DNA from: Bacillota bacterium
Lineage (GTDB): Bacteria > Bacillota > UBA4882 > UBA10575
Reading direction: 5' to 3'
NCBI GenBank assembly: GCA_029782135.1
Contig: JAKOVI010000002.1
Coordinates: forward strand, 1-34,285
Length of the DNA: 34,285 nt
This document shows, piece by piece, positions 23,921 to 32,989 of this stretch (positions are counted from its first letter, which is position 1; each line of letters starts with the position of its first letter). The notes under the pieces were generated by a model, which was not told the DNA's origin, did no database searches, and saw only the letters and a program-made list of their open reading frames with translations. Made by a program: the position numbers and the translations under genes.

Positions 23921-24079
23921 TAGTAAAAGGCTAGAGAGAGATTTTTTATTGCGTTTATTGCGAAGATCATAATTAAGAATATAGGAATAGAAGGGAATAA
24001 TAATTGAAAAGGAGCAAAAGTAGTGTGTAATATGGTGAAGAATAATATAAGTGCAGGCAGCAGTATGAGGGGGAACGAA

Positions 24080-24367
24080 ATGTTAACGGGGAAACAGAAA
24101 TCATTTTTACGGGGTTTGTTAAACACGATGGCTCCAATCTTTCAAGTGGGGAAGGGAGGAATCAATGCCAACCTCCTGAAACAGTTGGATGATGCTTTGG
24201 AAGCCCGTGAACTGATTAAAATTACCGTGTTAAATAACCAGGAGGCGGACGCGGAAACGATTGCCCAGGAACTTGCGGCCGGAACCGGCGCGGAGGTTGT
24301 GCAAGTGATCGGGAATAAGATCGGGCTGTACCGGGCGGCCAAGAAAAAACGGATTGAACTGCCGTAG
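24080..24367 (+). CDS. yhbY: YhbY-family RNA-binding protein (CRM domain)
   Basis: A 95-residue single CRM-domain protein of the YhbY family, linked to assembly of the large ribosomal subunit. Typical features are MLTGKQKSFLRGL at the start, the VGKGGIN loop, ALEARELIKITVLNN and the C-terminal VVQVIGNKIGLYR. The open frame begins at 24023, but ATG 24080 is chosen because AGGGGG lies 5 bases before it and family members start here. A strong terminator follows. It stands alone, although relatives often lie near obg or proB. Confidence 0.94.
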   Translation: MLTGKQKSFLRGLLNTMAPIFQVGKGGINANLLKQLDDALEARELIKITVLNNQEADAETIAQELAAGTGAEVVQVIGNKIGLYRAAKKKRIELP

Positions 24368-24432
24368 GTTTCCGCACGGAGCTTTTACCAACCGGTAAGC
24401 ACCTTTGTTTTATTCTTAAAACATTACACTGA

Positions 24433-24460
24433 TAAAAAGGACCCAAACGGGTCTTTTTTT
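24433..24460 (+). terminator. Terminator after yhbY
   Basis: AAAAAGGACCC pairs with GGGTCTTTTTTT around a short AAAC loop. It lies about 65 bases after the yhbY stop; a second small stem (TTACC/GGTAA, 24385-24398) sits between them. Confidence 0.8.
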
Positions 24461-24516
24461 GCTAGTCATGCCCCGGGCAGCCAGGCGAGGAAAACATATC
24501 TAGCAGGAAAAAAGGG

Positions 24517-24545
24517 TTGTTTACCGAAAATTATGGGATTAAAGT
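24517..24545 (+). promoter_or_regulatory. Promoter candidate for the two-component genes
   Basis: TTGTTT (24517-24522), 17-base spacer, TAAAGT (24540-24545). The predicted transcript start is about 25 bases before the ribosome site of the kinase gene. Four or five of six bases fit in each box, so it is moderate. Confidence 0.4.
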
Positions 24546-24588
24546 AGACAGCTGGAGATTTGAATTTCATATTATTCAGGAGTGTGTG

Positions 24589-26001
24589 ATGAGATCACTA
24601 AAAAAGGACATTTTATTGATCTTTGGGATCTTCCTTTGTACGGTCTTCTTTAGTTTCCTCCTCGGGACCGTGCTTGATTATTTTTTGTTTCAACGCAACA
24701 ATGAACTGGTCAAGAATTACGATAAAATCAACCAAATCGTGACGGCTTTTACCAATTCGAAAACCGCTTTTAATCTATACAACCGGTATCATGATCGTCA
24801 TTACCTGGAAGAATACGAGGAAAATACCGGAATTACCGTCCGGCTTTTCGCCGAAATGGAAGAGGAACTGAACCAAACCTGGCAGTGCAGGATGTATTAC
24901 AGAATTGTGATGCAGATGCTTGAACACCGGGCGGAGTGCGTCGAAAAATTCATCAACTTTATCCCGATTGCCGGCAGTTCAATAGATGATCTTGGTTACA
25001 TTCAGATTATGAACGATTACATTGAAACTTACATTAATAGTTTGATGTCCCACTATATTGATTATTTGAACCATCTTAATTATGAGCAGACGCAAAACCA
25101 CCAGAAGATCCGGCAGTGGATTAATTACTTCGTTTTTCTGATTGTCAGCGGTTTAAGCTTCCTTTGTTATGCGATCTATAAAAACATTATCCGCTCGCTT
25201 GGCAAAATCAACCATGTGGCAAGGGAATTAACGGCCAACAATTTTGGGGTTGAGGATATACCGCTGGTCCAGTATAACGAGATGAATATGTTCATCACCA
25301 CCATCAACAATATGAAAAAGGCGATTAACCAACTGATTCAGGAGATCAAACGGTATTCAGAAGAAAAGGTGGAGATGGAGCAGCAGAAACGCCTGTTGGT
25401 CGAGGCGAAGATGAAAGAGTTGCAGATGCAGATCAACCCGCATTTTCTCTTTAACACGCTTAGCCTGATTATCCGTAATATCCAACGTGACGAGAAAGAG
25501 AACAGTATTTTACTGGTTAAATCAACCTCGCAACTTTTACGGAGCAGTATGGAAATTCAGGATCTGATTATAAGCCTGGACGAAGAGATTGGGCTTCTTA
25601 AGTCCTACATTAACATCCAACAGATTCATTTTGGGAATAAAGTCACTTTTATTCTGGATATCAGAAAAACCTATAGTGATGAAGAGATCAAGGTTCCGCC
25701 CTTGATCATCCAGCCGATTGTCGAAAATTGTTTGTTCCACGGTTTAAAGGATGTGACCGCGGGCGGTATCGTCAATATCGTGGTTACCGAATATACCCGA
25801 TACGTTGAGGTAATTGTGGAAGATAACGGGATTGGGATGGATCAGAAAACCATTGCCGCGATTATGAGCGGCGAGGCGAAAAGTATCGGTTTGAGCAATG
25901 TGCTGGCCCGTTTGAAACTGCATTATAAAGAGGAGGATGTTCTCGCGATTACCAGCGAGCCGAAGAAAGGGACCAGAGTGACGATGAAACTTTATAAATA
26001 A
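24589..26001 (+). CDS. Sensor histidine kinase, YesM/LytS-like family
   Basis: A 470-residue membrane kinase. Two membrane helices (about 8-33 and 177-201) enclose an extracellular sensor region of about 140 residues. HAMP (about 202-255) and a coiled-coil linker (about 260-275) follow. The His_kinase domain has QMQINPHFLFNTL with phospho-acceptor H285, and the ATPase domain shows PIVENCLFHGL (N box) and VEDNGIGM (G box), with GLSNVLARL near the end. ATG 24589 is used, since AGGAG is 6 bases upstream; the frame open from 24517 includes promoter-like sequence. The response regulator gene starts 20 bases later. The sensor region has no Cys or family domain I recognise. Confidence 0.93.
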   Translation: MRSLKKDILLIFGIFLCTVFFSFLLGTVLDYFLFQRNNELVKNYDKINQIVTAFTNSKTAFNLYNRYHDRHYLEEYEENTGITVRLFAEMEEELNQTWQCRMYYRIVMQMLEHRAECVEKFINFIPIAGSSIDDLGYIQIMNDYIETYINSLMSHYIDYLNHLNYEQTQNHQKIRQWINYFVFLIVSGLSFLCYAIYKNIIRSLGKINHVARELTANNFGVEDIPLVQYNEMNMFITTINNMKKAINQLIQEIKRYSEEKVEMEQQKRLLVEAKMKELQMQINPHFLFNTLSLIIRNIQRDEKENSILLVKSTSQLLRSSMEIQDLIISLDEEIGLLKSYINIQQIHFGNKVTFILDIRKTYSDEEIKVPPLIIQPIVENCLFHGLKDVTAGGIVNIVVTEYTRYVEVIVEDNGIGMDQKTIAAIMSGEAKSIGLSNVLARLKLHYKEEDVLAITSEPKKGTRVTMKLYK

Positions 26002-26021
26002 AAGATTTGGAAGTGGTTGGC

Positions 26022-27611
26022 GTGTATAAAGTGTTAATTGCTGATGATAAAGAGTATGAAAGAGAGTACCTGCACAAGTTTATCACCAGTAAATACCCGC
26101 ACGACCTGCGGGTCGTCTGTACGGCCCAGGATGGAGAGGAAGCCTTAAGACAACTTTATGAATTAAAACCGGACCTGCTCCTCCTTGATATCATCATGCC
26201 GAAACTGGATGGTCTTGAAATCGCCCAGCAGGCGAAGAAGGCCTTTCCACAGGTGGTAATTGTGATGATCTCGGCCTATGCAGAATTCGATTATGTAAAG
26301 GAAGCTTTGAAGATCGGCGTCCGTGATTATCTGTTGAAGCCTTATGTCGATGAGGAGCTGCAGGAGACGATTGATCACATTTTACTCCAGCTGGACAGGG
26401 TTCATCGTAAGGAAAGCGAGCCCCGGGATCTGGAACCAACAGCCCTTACTTTGCCACTACTGGAAGAAAAGACAGCCGTGCTTAAATCAATCTTCGACAA
26501 GAAAGGGAATGTGGCGGCCGAGTATTTTCTCTCCACTTTTGGGAGTACGACCGGTTATTACAAATGCATTGTTTTCTATAGTCCGCAAAAATTTTTCTAC
26601 GACGAAGAAAACATCCATTTCATCAAAAACATTTTCACAAGAAATGATCTCAAGGTCATGGTTGGGGTAGATTTATTCAAATTGGTGTTGATCCTCTGGG
26701 GAAGCCAGTATGCCGATTTTAATGAGATTGATCATTCAATTAAGCGAACACGGACGTATATTATCGATACAAAAGAGATTCAAAAGGATTTATTTTTCTG
26801 CGGTGTCAGCGCCTTTTATGAAGAATTCGATGAACTCCCGCGCGCCTATACTGAAGCCGTCGATTTGATCAAAAATAATACGCTGGAAAAGATCAGCAAA
26901 ATGCTGCAGAGGGGAGAAGAGTACTGTCAGGCCGCTCATGATCTGGAGAAGCAGATAAGCCTGGAGATTATCAATAAAAGAAAGGAAACGGCGACCGCCC
27001 GTTTCAAGGAGTTGTATGCGCTCCTGCAGGATTCTAACGGAATGGCCGGGTTTGACCAGGTTGTCAAAGACCGGCTGCTGCAAGCGATCAATTATGTGCT
27101 TAATAACGTCGAAAGTTTTGTCAAACGGGAGAATGAACCGGCAGAAGAAAAACCATTTGCCTCTTATTTGGCACTCTGTCATGAAGAAGGCAATAGTTTT
27201 GATGAACTGCTTTTACATTGGGAGGCGTTGCTGGAGGAACTGACCGCCAGAATCGGGGGGATTTCCGTTTACAACAATGTCCTCCTGGTAAAAAAGGCGA
27301 AGGAATATATTGCTGAGCATTACCAGGAAAAGATCTCCCTGCAAATCATCGCGGAAAAACTGGGGATCAGCTATGGTTATCTGAGCAAATGCTTTAAGGA
27401 TGTTGAAGGAAGAGCATTGACGGACTATTTGAACCAGTTCCGGATTGAGCGGGCGAAGGAATTGATGGAGACTAAGAATTTAAATATCAGTGAGGTCTCC
27501 TATGCGGTCGGGTTCGGTGATCCGAATTATTTCAGCAAATGTTTTAAGAAATATACCGGCCTTACCCCGAAGGAGTACTGGCAAATGATCCTGGTGGACA
27601 GTTTGGATTAG
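26022..27611 (+). CDS. Response regulator with C-terminal AraC DNA-binding domain, YesN-like
   Basis: A 529-residue regulator. The receiver domain (1-120) has VLIADD and phospho-acceptor D56 in LLLLDIIMPKLDG. A middle region of about 300 residues contains a YesN-type insert. The C-terminal AraC domain (about 425-525) has two helix-turn-helix motifs: LQIIAEKLGISYGYLSKCFK and ISEVSYAVGFGDPNYFSKCF. The GTG at 26022 is preferred over the TTG at 26007; GGAAGTGG is nearby and the receiver begins directly at YKVLIADD. YesM/YesN pairs usually control sugar or oligosaccharide transport operons. Here the dctPQM genes lie directly downstream and are the likely target. Confidence 0.93.
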   Translation: MYKVLIADDKEYEREYLHKFITSKYPHDLRVVCTAQDGEEALRQLYELKPDLLLLDIIMPKLDGLEIAQQAKKAFPQVVIVMISAYAEFDYVKEALKIGVRDYLLKPYVDEELQETIDHILLQLDRVHRKESEPRDLEPTALTLPLLEEKTAVLKSIFDKKGNVAAEYFLSTFGSTTGYYKCIVFYSPQKFFYDEENIHFIKNIFTRNDLKVMVGVDLFKLVLILWGSQYADFNEIDHSIKRTRTYIIDTKEIQKDLFFCGVSAFYEEFDELPRAYTEAVDLIKNNTLEKISKMLQRGEEYCQAAHDLEKQISLEIINKRKETATARFKELYALLQDSNGMAGFDQVVKDRLLQAINYVLNNVESFVKRENEPAEEKPFASYLALCHEEGNSFDELLLHWEALLEELTARIGGISVYNNVLLVKKAKEYIAEHYQEKISLQIIAEKLGISYGYLSKCFKDVEGRALTDYLNQFRIERAKELMETKNLNISEVSYAVGFGDPNYFSKCFKKYTGLTPKEYWQMILVDSLD

Positions 27612-27689
27612 CGTGTTTGGGAACCGGCATCCGGTTATATCGAAAATTTACTATTAATATTATTTTAATCCATTCCCTGATTGTTAAAG

Positions 27690-27701
27690 AGGGGATATAA
27701 T
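27690..27701 (+). promoter_or_regulatory. -10 box upstream of the TRAP operon
   Basis: TATAAT at 27696-27701 precedes the dctP ribosome site. No good -35 box lies at 16-18 bases upstream, which is expected if the promoter needs the AraC-type activator. Confidence 0.5.
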
Positions 27702-27743
27702 TCAGTTAAATTCGCGGACAAAACAATTTAAGGAGGTCCTATA

Positions 27744-28751
27744 ATGACAAGAAGACGGATTCTGGTTCTGCTTTTGTCTTTAGTAGTGCTGCTGAGCGCG
27801 GTATCCTTAGCGGTGAACGGCGCCAGCAAGCAAAAGGCGAAGATTGTTCTCCGTTATGGCGACGTTAATCCCGAAGGCCATGTCTTGTTGGAGTCCGCTC
27901 ACTTTTTTGCCGACAAGGTCAGCGAGTTGAGTGACGGGCGGATTCAGATTGAGATTTATCCTTCCGGGCAACTCGGGGACGATAACGAAGTCTACCAAGC
28001 GTTGCAGATGGGTGCCGTAGATTTATACCGCGGTAATGCCTCGTCCCTGACGGATGTTGGTAACATGCAGATCAGCGCGTTGGCCCTTCCCTACATCTTT
28101 AGAGACCGGGATCATTTCTGGAAAGTTTGCCGCAGCGAGCTCGGCGAAAGCATTTTAAAGAACATCCAGGAATCCGGTTCAAGAATGGTCGGACTCTTCT
28201 ATATGGATGAAGGAGCCAGGAATTTCTTTACGGTTAAAGCTCCGGTGACCAAGCTTTCTGATATTAAGGGTCTAAAAATCCGTGTCCAAAGTTCGGCTTT
28301 GATGCTTGATACAATCGCGGCTTTAGGAGCCAACCCGACCCCGATTGACTACGCTGAGCTTTATACTTCCTTACAGACCGGCGTGGTCGACGGCGCCGAG
28401 AATCCACCGGCCAGCTATTATGCGAATAAATTCTACGAAGTGGCGCCTTATTATGTGCTCGATGGGCACACCTTCAGCCCCAGCGTTGTTTTGTGCAGCG
28501 AAATCACCTGGAAGAAGCTGAGTAAAGAAGATCAACAGATTCTGTTGAAAGCCGGCAAACTTACAGAAGAATTTAACCGTAACGCGATCGAAGCGGCCGA
28601 TGAAAAAGCCTATGCCAACTTGCGGGCCAACGGCGTAACCATCACCCAACTGGAAGATCCGGAAGCTTGGCAAGCGGCGATGGCTCCGGTATACAAGAAG
28701 CACGGTGCTCGCTTCCTCGACCTGATTGAAAAGGTGAAAAATGTTAAGTAA
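27744..28751 (+). CDS. dctP: TRAP transporter solute-binding protein (DctP family)
   Basis: A 335-residue exported binding protein for the TRAP family, which uses sodium or proton gradients to import organic acids and similar compounds. Signal peptide about residues 1-26 (RILVLLLSLVVLLSAVSLAVNG). Family features include GDVNPEGHVLLESAHFFADKV, LGDDNEVYQALQMGAVD, the GLKIRVQSS segment with its substrate-carboxylate Arg (about residue 180), and GVVDGAENPPASYYANKFYEV. GGAGGT lies 9 bases before the ATG. A hairpin follows before dctQ. The ligand may be a sugar acid or C4-dicarboxylate, unresolved. Confidence 0.96.
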   Translation: MTRRRILVLLLSLVVLLSAVSLAVNGASKQKAKIVLRYGDVNPEGHVLLESAHFFADKVSELSDGRIQIEIYPSGQLGDDNEVYQALQMGAVDLYRGNASSLTDVGNMQISALALPYIFRDRDHFWKVCRSELGESILKNIQESGSRMVGLFYMDEGARNFFTVKAPVTKLSDIKGLKIRVQSSALMLDTIAALGANPTPIDYAELYTSLQTGVVDGAENPPASYYANKFYEVAPYYVLDGHTFSPSVVLCSEITWKKLSKEDQQILLKAGKLTEEFNRNAIEAADEKAYANLRANGVTITQLEDPEAWQAAMAPVYKKHGARFLDLIEKVKNVK

Positions 28752-28783
28752 CCCTGGGGGAGCCAATAATATAGCTTCAAGTC

Positions 28784-28820
28784 AAGCCCGGTTCCCGAGC
28801 TATCGGGACCGGGCTTTTTT
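28784..28820 (+). terminator. Terminator-like hairpin between dctP and dctQ
   Basis: AGCCCGG-T-TCCCGA (28785-28798) pairs with TCGGGACCGGGCT (28803-28815) with one bulged T, then TTTTTT. Inside an operon it would end most transcripts after dctP while some continue, so binding protein exceeds permease. Confidence 0.85.
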
Positions 28821-28840
28821 CAAAAAGGGGGGAGTGCTGT

Positions 28841-29320
28841 TTGGTCAGATCAATTTACGAGCGATTAATACAGGTATTGGAGGCCTTTTGTAAAGTGGCG
28901 CTGGTAATTCAGACGATCAGCGTTACGATTGTGGTTGTCGGCCGGCAAGTTTTCAGCAAGATGCCGGCTTGGGGGGAAGAGCTTACTTTATTGCTTTTGG
29001 TCTGGGCATCGCTCGTCGGTGCCGTGATCGTGATGAAAGAGGATGGGCATATCGCGATTACGTCTTTTGACCGGTTGCTTCCGCAGAAGTTCATCAGATT
29101 TACCAATTTGCTGTCGTACTTGTTTTTAGGGTTTTATGCAGTAACTATGTTGATCTACGGGATTAGCCTGGCCGAAATCACAGCGATGAGTATTCTGCCT
29201 GGCCTGAAGATCAAATCGAGCTGGTTATATGCTTCGGTGCCGGCTTCATCTTTGTTGTTGTTGATCGTGGTCATCGAAAAAATAATTGCCTGGTTTTCCC
29301 GTAATGAAAAGGAGGTTTAG
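28841..29320 (+). CDS. dctQ: TRAP transporter small permease subunit (DctQ family)
   Basis: A 159-residue protein with four membrane helices. DctQ pattern: early FCKVALVIQTISVTIVVVGRQVF, WGEELTLLLLVWASLVGAVIVMKEDGHIAI, a conserved segment, then two further helices. It starts at TTG 28841, with GGGGGGAG 7 bases upstream. The dctM start is 3 bases after its stop. It pairs with the large subunit in the membrane and docks the binding protein. Confidence 0.94.
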   Translation: MVRSIYERLIQVLEAFCKVALVIQTISVTIVVVGRQVFSKMPAWGEELTLLLLVWASLVGAVIVMKEDGHIAITSFDRLLPQKFIRFTNLLSYLFLGFYAVTMLIYGISLAEITAMSILPGLKIKSSWLYASVPASSLLLLIVVIEKIIAWFSRNEKEV

Positions 29321-29323
29321 CGC

Positions 29324-30625
29324 ATGCCGGACCAGACTATAGCCACCATCATCATCATTGGAAGCTTTCTTCTCATGTTGCTGCTGCGCTTTCCGATTGC
29401 TTTTTCTCTTGGTTTGTCATCGATCTTTACCGCAATGTATCTGGGGATGCCGCTCGCGATGGTCGCACAGAATATTGTACGGGGGATTAATACCTTTTCA
29501 ATTATGGCGGTACCCTTTTTTATCCTGGCGGGCGAGATTATGAGCTCGGGCGGAATTGCCGACCGTCTGGTTAAACTGGCGGATGCGTGTGTTGGATGGA
29601 TGCGGGGTGGGCTTGCCATTGTCAACGTGCTTGATTCCGTCTTTTTTGGCGGGCTTTCCGGTTCATCGGCCGCTGATACTGCCTCCTTGGGGCCGATCCT
29701 GATCCCGATGATGACGAAACAGGGTTATGATAAAGATTTTGCGACGGCTATGACCTGTGCTACTTCGGTTCAGGGGATGCTGATTCCGCCCAGCCACAAT
29801 ATGGTAATTTATGCCATGGTCGCGGGGAGTGTATCGATTGGAGCTTTGTTTATGGCCGGTTTGATTCCCGGGCTTTTCCTGGCAGCGGCCTTTATTGTTT
29901 ATGCTTTTATTGCGGCGAAAAAACGCAATTTTCCAAAAGGTTCCCCTTTCAGCCTAAAAAATCTATGGGTCAGTTTTAAAGGTGCCTCGTGGGGATTGGT
30001 GATTGTCTTCATTGTGGTGGTTGGGGTAATTTCCGGTTACTTTACAGCGACCGAAGCCTCCGCCCTCGCCGTAGTCTGGGCATTTTTCGTAACTTTCTTT
30101 GTTTACCGCGAGGTTCCTCTCCGTGAATTCTGGAACATTCTTGGCCGGGCGTTGAGGACGGTTGTAATGGTTATGATGATCATCGGTAGTTCAGCCGCCT
30201 TCGGGTGGTTACTGGCTTACCTGCAGGTACCGAAGTTGGTCGCCAGTAGTATTTTGTCGCTCACTAACAATAAAGTTTTAGTGCTGCTTATCATTAACGC
30301 CATCCTCATTTTGTTTGGAATGTTTATGGATATGGCGGCGATTATCACCATTACGACGCCGATCCTCCTGCCGATTGCGATGCAGGTGGGGATGGACCCC
30401 GTTCATTACGGCGCGATGCTTATCCTAAATCTCGGGATTGGGGTCTTGACACCGCCGGTCGGCAGCACCTTGTTTATCGGGGCGGCGATTGCCAAGCTGA
30501 AAATTGAAGAACTGGCGAAGGCCTTAATACCTTTTTATCTGGTTATGCTCATTGTCTTGATGTTTATTACCTTTGTCCCGGGAATTTCGCTCACGATCCC
30601 GAAAATGCTGGGCTTGATTAAGTAA
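29324..30625 (+). CDS. dctM: TRAP transporter large permease subunit (DctM family)
   Basis: A 433-residue transport subunit with about 12 hydrophobic segments. Typical motifs: FPIAFSLGLSSIF, PFFILAGEIMSSGGIADRLVKLA, GGLSGSSAADTASLGPILIPMM, LIPPSHNMVIYAMVAG, and late NLGIGVLTPPVGSTLF. AAAGGAGG lies before the ATG in the dctQ end. It completes the dctPQM operon and is followed by a strong terminator. Confidence 0.96.
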   Translation: MPDQTIATIIIIGSFLLMLLLRFPIAFSLGLSSIFTAMYLGMPLAMVAQNIVRGINTFSIMAVPFFILAGEIMSSGGIADRLVKLADACVGWMRGGLAIVNVLDSVFFGGLSGSSAADTASLGPILIPMMTKQGYDKDFATAMTCATSVQGMLIPPSHNMVIYAMVAGSVSIGALFMAGLIPGLFLAAAFIVYAFIAAKKRNFPKGSPFSLKNLWVSFKGASWGLVIVFIVVVGVISGYFTATEASALAVVWAFFVTFFVYREVPLREFWNILGRALRTVVMVMMIIGSSAAFGWLLAYLQVPKLVASSILSLTNNKVLVLLIINAILILFGMFMDMAAIITITTPILLPIAMQVGMDPVHYGAMLILNLGIGVLTPPVGSTLFIGAAIAKLKIEELAKALIPFYLVMLIVLMFITFVPGISLTIPKMLGLIK

Positions 30626-30639
30626 TATAAAAAAAGACG

Positions 30640-30680
30640 GGCTTTATGCGCACCGTCATGGGCGCATAAAGCCTTTTTTT
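30640..30680 (+). terminator. Strong terminator after dctM
   Basis: GGCTTTATGCGC (30640-30651) pairs perfectly with GCGCATAAAGCC (30662-30673), 10-base loop, then seven T. It lies 14 bases past the dctM stop. Confidence 0.93.
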
Positions 30681-30699
30681 ATGCTAAGTTTTAAGCTCT

Positions 30700-30770
30700 G
30701 CCGGGGCAAAATAGTGTTTACCATGTTCCCGTGGAATCCAAGTCACCGTCAACACCATTCTGTCCCGGCT
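30700..30770 (+). repeat. Dispersed palindromic repeat, copy C
   Basis: Arms of 19 bases (30700-30718 and the matching right arm ending at 30770) agree at 16 positions. The interior has CCATGTTCCCGTGG and AATCCAAGTCACCG, aligning with copies A and B in the same orientation. It lies between the dctM terminator and the 3' end of the convergent typA gene. Confidence 0.8.
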
Positions 30771-30823
30771 GGATATTTAGCGGGTAACACGACGAATAAC
30801 ATTTTTTGTGTTAGAAAAAGGGA

Positions 30824-32653
30824 TCAAACGATACTTTCGTTTTTCTTCCTTAGCCGGGCGCGTTCGTTCCGGTCAAGGATTTTTTTGCGAATCCGGATGG
30901 ATGCCGGGGTTACCTCGACCAGTTCATCATCGCCAATAAACTCCATCGCCTGTTCCAAACTGAAAATGAGGGGCGGGGTAAGGCGGATCGCCTCGTCAGA
31001 CCCGCTGGCACGCATATTGGTCAGTTGCTTTTTCTTGCAGACATTGACATCAAGATCCCCTTCTTTGGCATGGATCCCAACGACCATGCCGGCGTAGACT
31101 TTTTCGCCCGGGCCGATGAAAAGGACGCCCCGGTCTTCGACATTATGCAGCCCGTAGCTGGTGGCCTCACCCGTTTCAAAAGCGACTAACGCCCCACGGT
31201 ATCGGCTTTCGATCCCTTCTTTCCAGCGGCCGTAGGAATCAAAAAGATGATGCATCACGCCTTCGCCTTTCGTGTCGGTGAGAAACTCGGAACGAAACCC
31301 GATTAAACCACGGGCCGGAATCAGGAACTCCATTTTAACCTGGGTGCCGGTGTGTTGTAGATCACAGAGTTCGGCCCGGCGCCGGCCCAGTTTTTCAATG
31401 ACCTGACCGGAGAAAACCTCCGGAACACTGATAAAAAGCCGTTCATATGGTTCATAGAGCTGATGGTCGATGATTTTGGTGATCGGTTCCGGTTTGGAGA
31501 TTTGCAGTTCGTATCCTTCCCGGCGCATGGTCTCGATCAGAATCGAGAGGTGCAACTCGCCCCGCCCGGAGACTTGAAAGGCATCGGGTGAGGATGTCTC
31601 TTCAACGCGCAGACTAACATTGGTTTCCGCTTCCTTCCAGAGACGGTCGCGGAGGTGTCGGGAAGTGAGGTATTTCCCCTCGCGCCCGGCGAAGGGACTG
31701 TCATTGACCATGAAGGTCATTGTCAGCGTCGGTTCATCAATGGCCAGGAGGGGAAGGGGGAGAGGATTCTCCAAATGACAAACCGTTTCCCCGATATTGA
31801 CGGCGCCGAGGCCGGTCACGGCAACAATTTCCCCGGCGGAGGCGCTTGGGACCTCCTTCCGTTTTAACCCCTCGAAGACCCATAGTTTGCCGACTTTCCC
31901 CGCGACCACCGTTCCATCGCGTTTGCATAAACTAACCTCTTGCCCGGCTCGCAGGGTACCATTGCTCAGGCGGCCGATTGCGATTCTTCCCACATAATCG
32001 TCATAATCCAGCGTGGCAATCTGGAGTTGGAGAGGGAGGGCCGGATCACCAGGCGGAGCAGGGATCTCCTGTTTGATCAGTTCAAACAATGGTTGCATAT
32101 TCCGGCTGGGGATTGCCGGATCGGTGGTGGCGACTCCTGTGCGGGCAGAGGTATAGATGACGGGAAAATCAAGTTGCCAGCTTTCCGCCTCAAGCTCGAT
32201 AAAGAGATCGAAAACTTCGTTTAAAACTTCATCCGGACGGGCATCGGGACGGTCGATCTTATTGATCACGACGATAATTTTGAGACCGGCGGCGAGGGCT
32301 TTTTTCAGGACGAACTTGGTTTGGGCCATTGGTCCTTCGAAAGCATCGACGAGGAGAAGCGCACCGTCAACCATTTTCAAGACCCGTTCAACTTCACCGC
32401 CGAAGTCGGCATGGCCGGGCGTATCGACGACATTTATTTTCAAATCGCCGTAATGAAGGGATGTGTTTTTCGCCAGGATGGTAATCCCCCGTTCCCGTTC
32501 CAAGTCGTTGCTGTCGAGTACGCGGTCGACGATCTGTTCATTCTCCCGGAAAACACCGGACTGCCGAAGGAGGCAATCAACCAGTGTTGTTTTCCCGTGA
32601 TCGACATGGGCGATAATGGCAACATTCCGTAACTGTTTGGGTGGAATTGGCAT
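30824..32653 (-). CDS. typA: GTPase BipA/TypA, ribosome-associated translational GTPase
   Basis: A 609-residue translational GTPase of the EF-G-like superfamily that binds the ribosome and helps 50S assembly or stress growth. G motifs: [10 protein letters not shown] (G1), RGITI (G2), DTPGHADF (G3), [12 protein letters not shown] (G4), TSARTG (G5). Domains II, III and V are followed by the C-terminal BipA-specific domain ([19 protein letters not shown] and the final [13 protein letters not shown]). ATG at 32653 on the minus strand has AGAGGTG upstream. A single gene; its promoter candidate is at 32730-32758. Confidence 0.97.
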   Translation of the reverse strand: MPIPPKQLRNVAIIAHVDHGKTTLVDCLLRQSGVFRENEQIVDRVLDSNDLERERGITILAKNTSLHYGDLKINVVDTPGHADFGGEVERVLKMVDGALLLVDAFEGPMAQTKFVLKKALAAGLKIIVVINKIDRPDARPDEVLNEVFDLFIELEAESWQLDFPVIYTSARTGVATTDPAIPSRNMQPLFELIKQEIPAPPGDPALPLQLQIATLDYDDYVGRIAIGRLSNGTLRAGQEVSLCKRDGTVVAGKVGKLWVFEGLKRKEVPSASAGEIVAVTGLGAVNIGETVCHLENPLPLPLLAIDEPTLTMTFMVNDSPFAGREGKYLTSRHLRDRLWKEAETNVSLRVEETSSPDAFQVSGRGELHLSILIETMRREGYELQISKPEPITKIIDHQLYEPYERLFISVPEVFSGQVIEKLGRRRAELCDLQHTGTQVKMEFLIPARGLIGFRSEFLTDTKGEGVMHHLFDSYGRWKEGIESRYRGALVAFETGEATSYGLHNVEDRGVLFIGPGEKVYAGMVVGIHAKEGDLDVNVCKKKQLTNMRASGSDEAIRLTPPLIFSLEQAMEFIGDDELVEVTPASIRIRKKILDRNERARLRKKNESIV

Positions 32654-32729
32654 GACTGAACACCTCTGAATAGCATGTTACTGTTTGGAATGGTCTAATT
32701 ACAGATTTTACGACGAACTTAACTTTAAC

Positions 32730-32758
32730 ATTAAAGCACTAAATTACAGTGAAGACAA
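32730..32758 (-). promoter_or_regulatory. Promoter candidate for typA
   Basis: On the minus strand, TTGTCT (32758-32753), 17-base spacer, TTTAAT (32735-32730), about 75 bases before the typA start. Confidence 0.45.
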
Positions 32759-32869
32759 GTCAACAAACGTTAAAATTGGAGGGGTGTTGGCAACAGTTTA
32801 AAAAGGAGCGGTTTACGTTTAAAAAACCATCCTTTTTGAGGACAAAGTAAGGATTGTACTTTTTTGTCC

Positions 32870-32897
32870 TTGACAAAAATTTAGAGAATGGTAAAAT
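32870..32897 (+). promoter_or_regulatory. Promoter for the GGDEF gene, overlapped by an inverted repeat
   Basis: TTGACA (32870-32875), 16-base spacer, TAAAAT (32892-32897). One arm of the inverted repeat 32839-32849/32857-32870 ends on the first base of the -35 box, so a regulator could compete there. Confidence 0.65.
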
Positions 32898-32989
32898 TAT
32901 GTTAATATTGGAGAAAACCGTATGACTCTTATCTTTAACTGAATTGAGCATCTATTGGTAAATCTCTTATGTAAAAGGGATGTATAAAT

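Larger units (their letters stand above)
23470..24079. other. 610-base gene-poor stretch rich in inverted repeats
   Basis: No credible gene. From left to right it holds a palindrome AAAAAGAGCTCTTTTT (23527-23542, likely terminator), two copies of GCGTGACCG about 100 bases apart, a large nested hairpin (23648-23728) and the palindromic repeat copy B (23795-23920). The rest is AT-rich and leads to yhbY. A 105-codon minus-strand frame (23466-23783) crosses these structures and has no family motif, so it is not called. Confidence 0.5.
32654..32989. other. 336-base divergent region between typA and the GGDEF gene
   Basis: Holds a minus-strand promoter candidate for typA (32730-32758), a plus-strand hairpin (32800-32837), an inverted repeat AGGACAAAGTA/TACTTTTTTGTCCT (32839-32849/32857-32870), and the promoter for the GGDEF gene at 32870-32897. 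Nothing was found that looks like a riboswitch for cyclic di-GMP. No coding sequence. Confidence 0.5.

Noticed and set aside
30785-30813. TAACAC/GTGTTA repeat near the 3' end of typA
   Set aside because: Only 6-bp arms with a long AT-rich loop; not strong enough to call a typA terminator.
32898-32989. Possible cyclic di-GMP riboswitch before the GGDEF gene
   Set aside because: The leader of about 90 bases does not show the conserved core or stems of the known classes; it is short and AT-rich.
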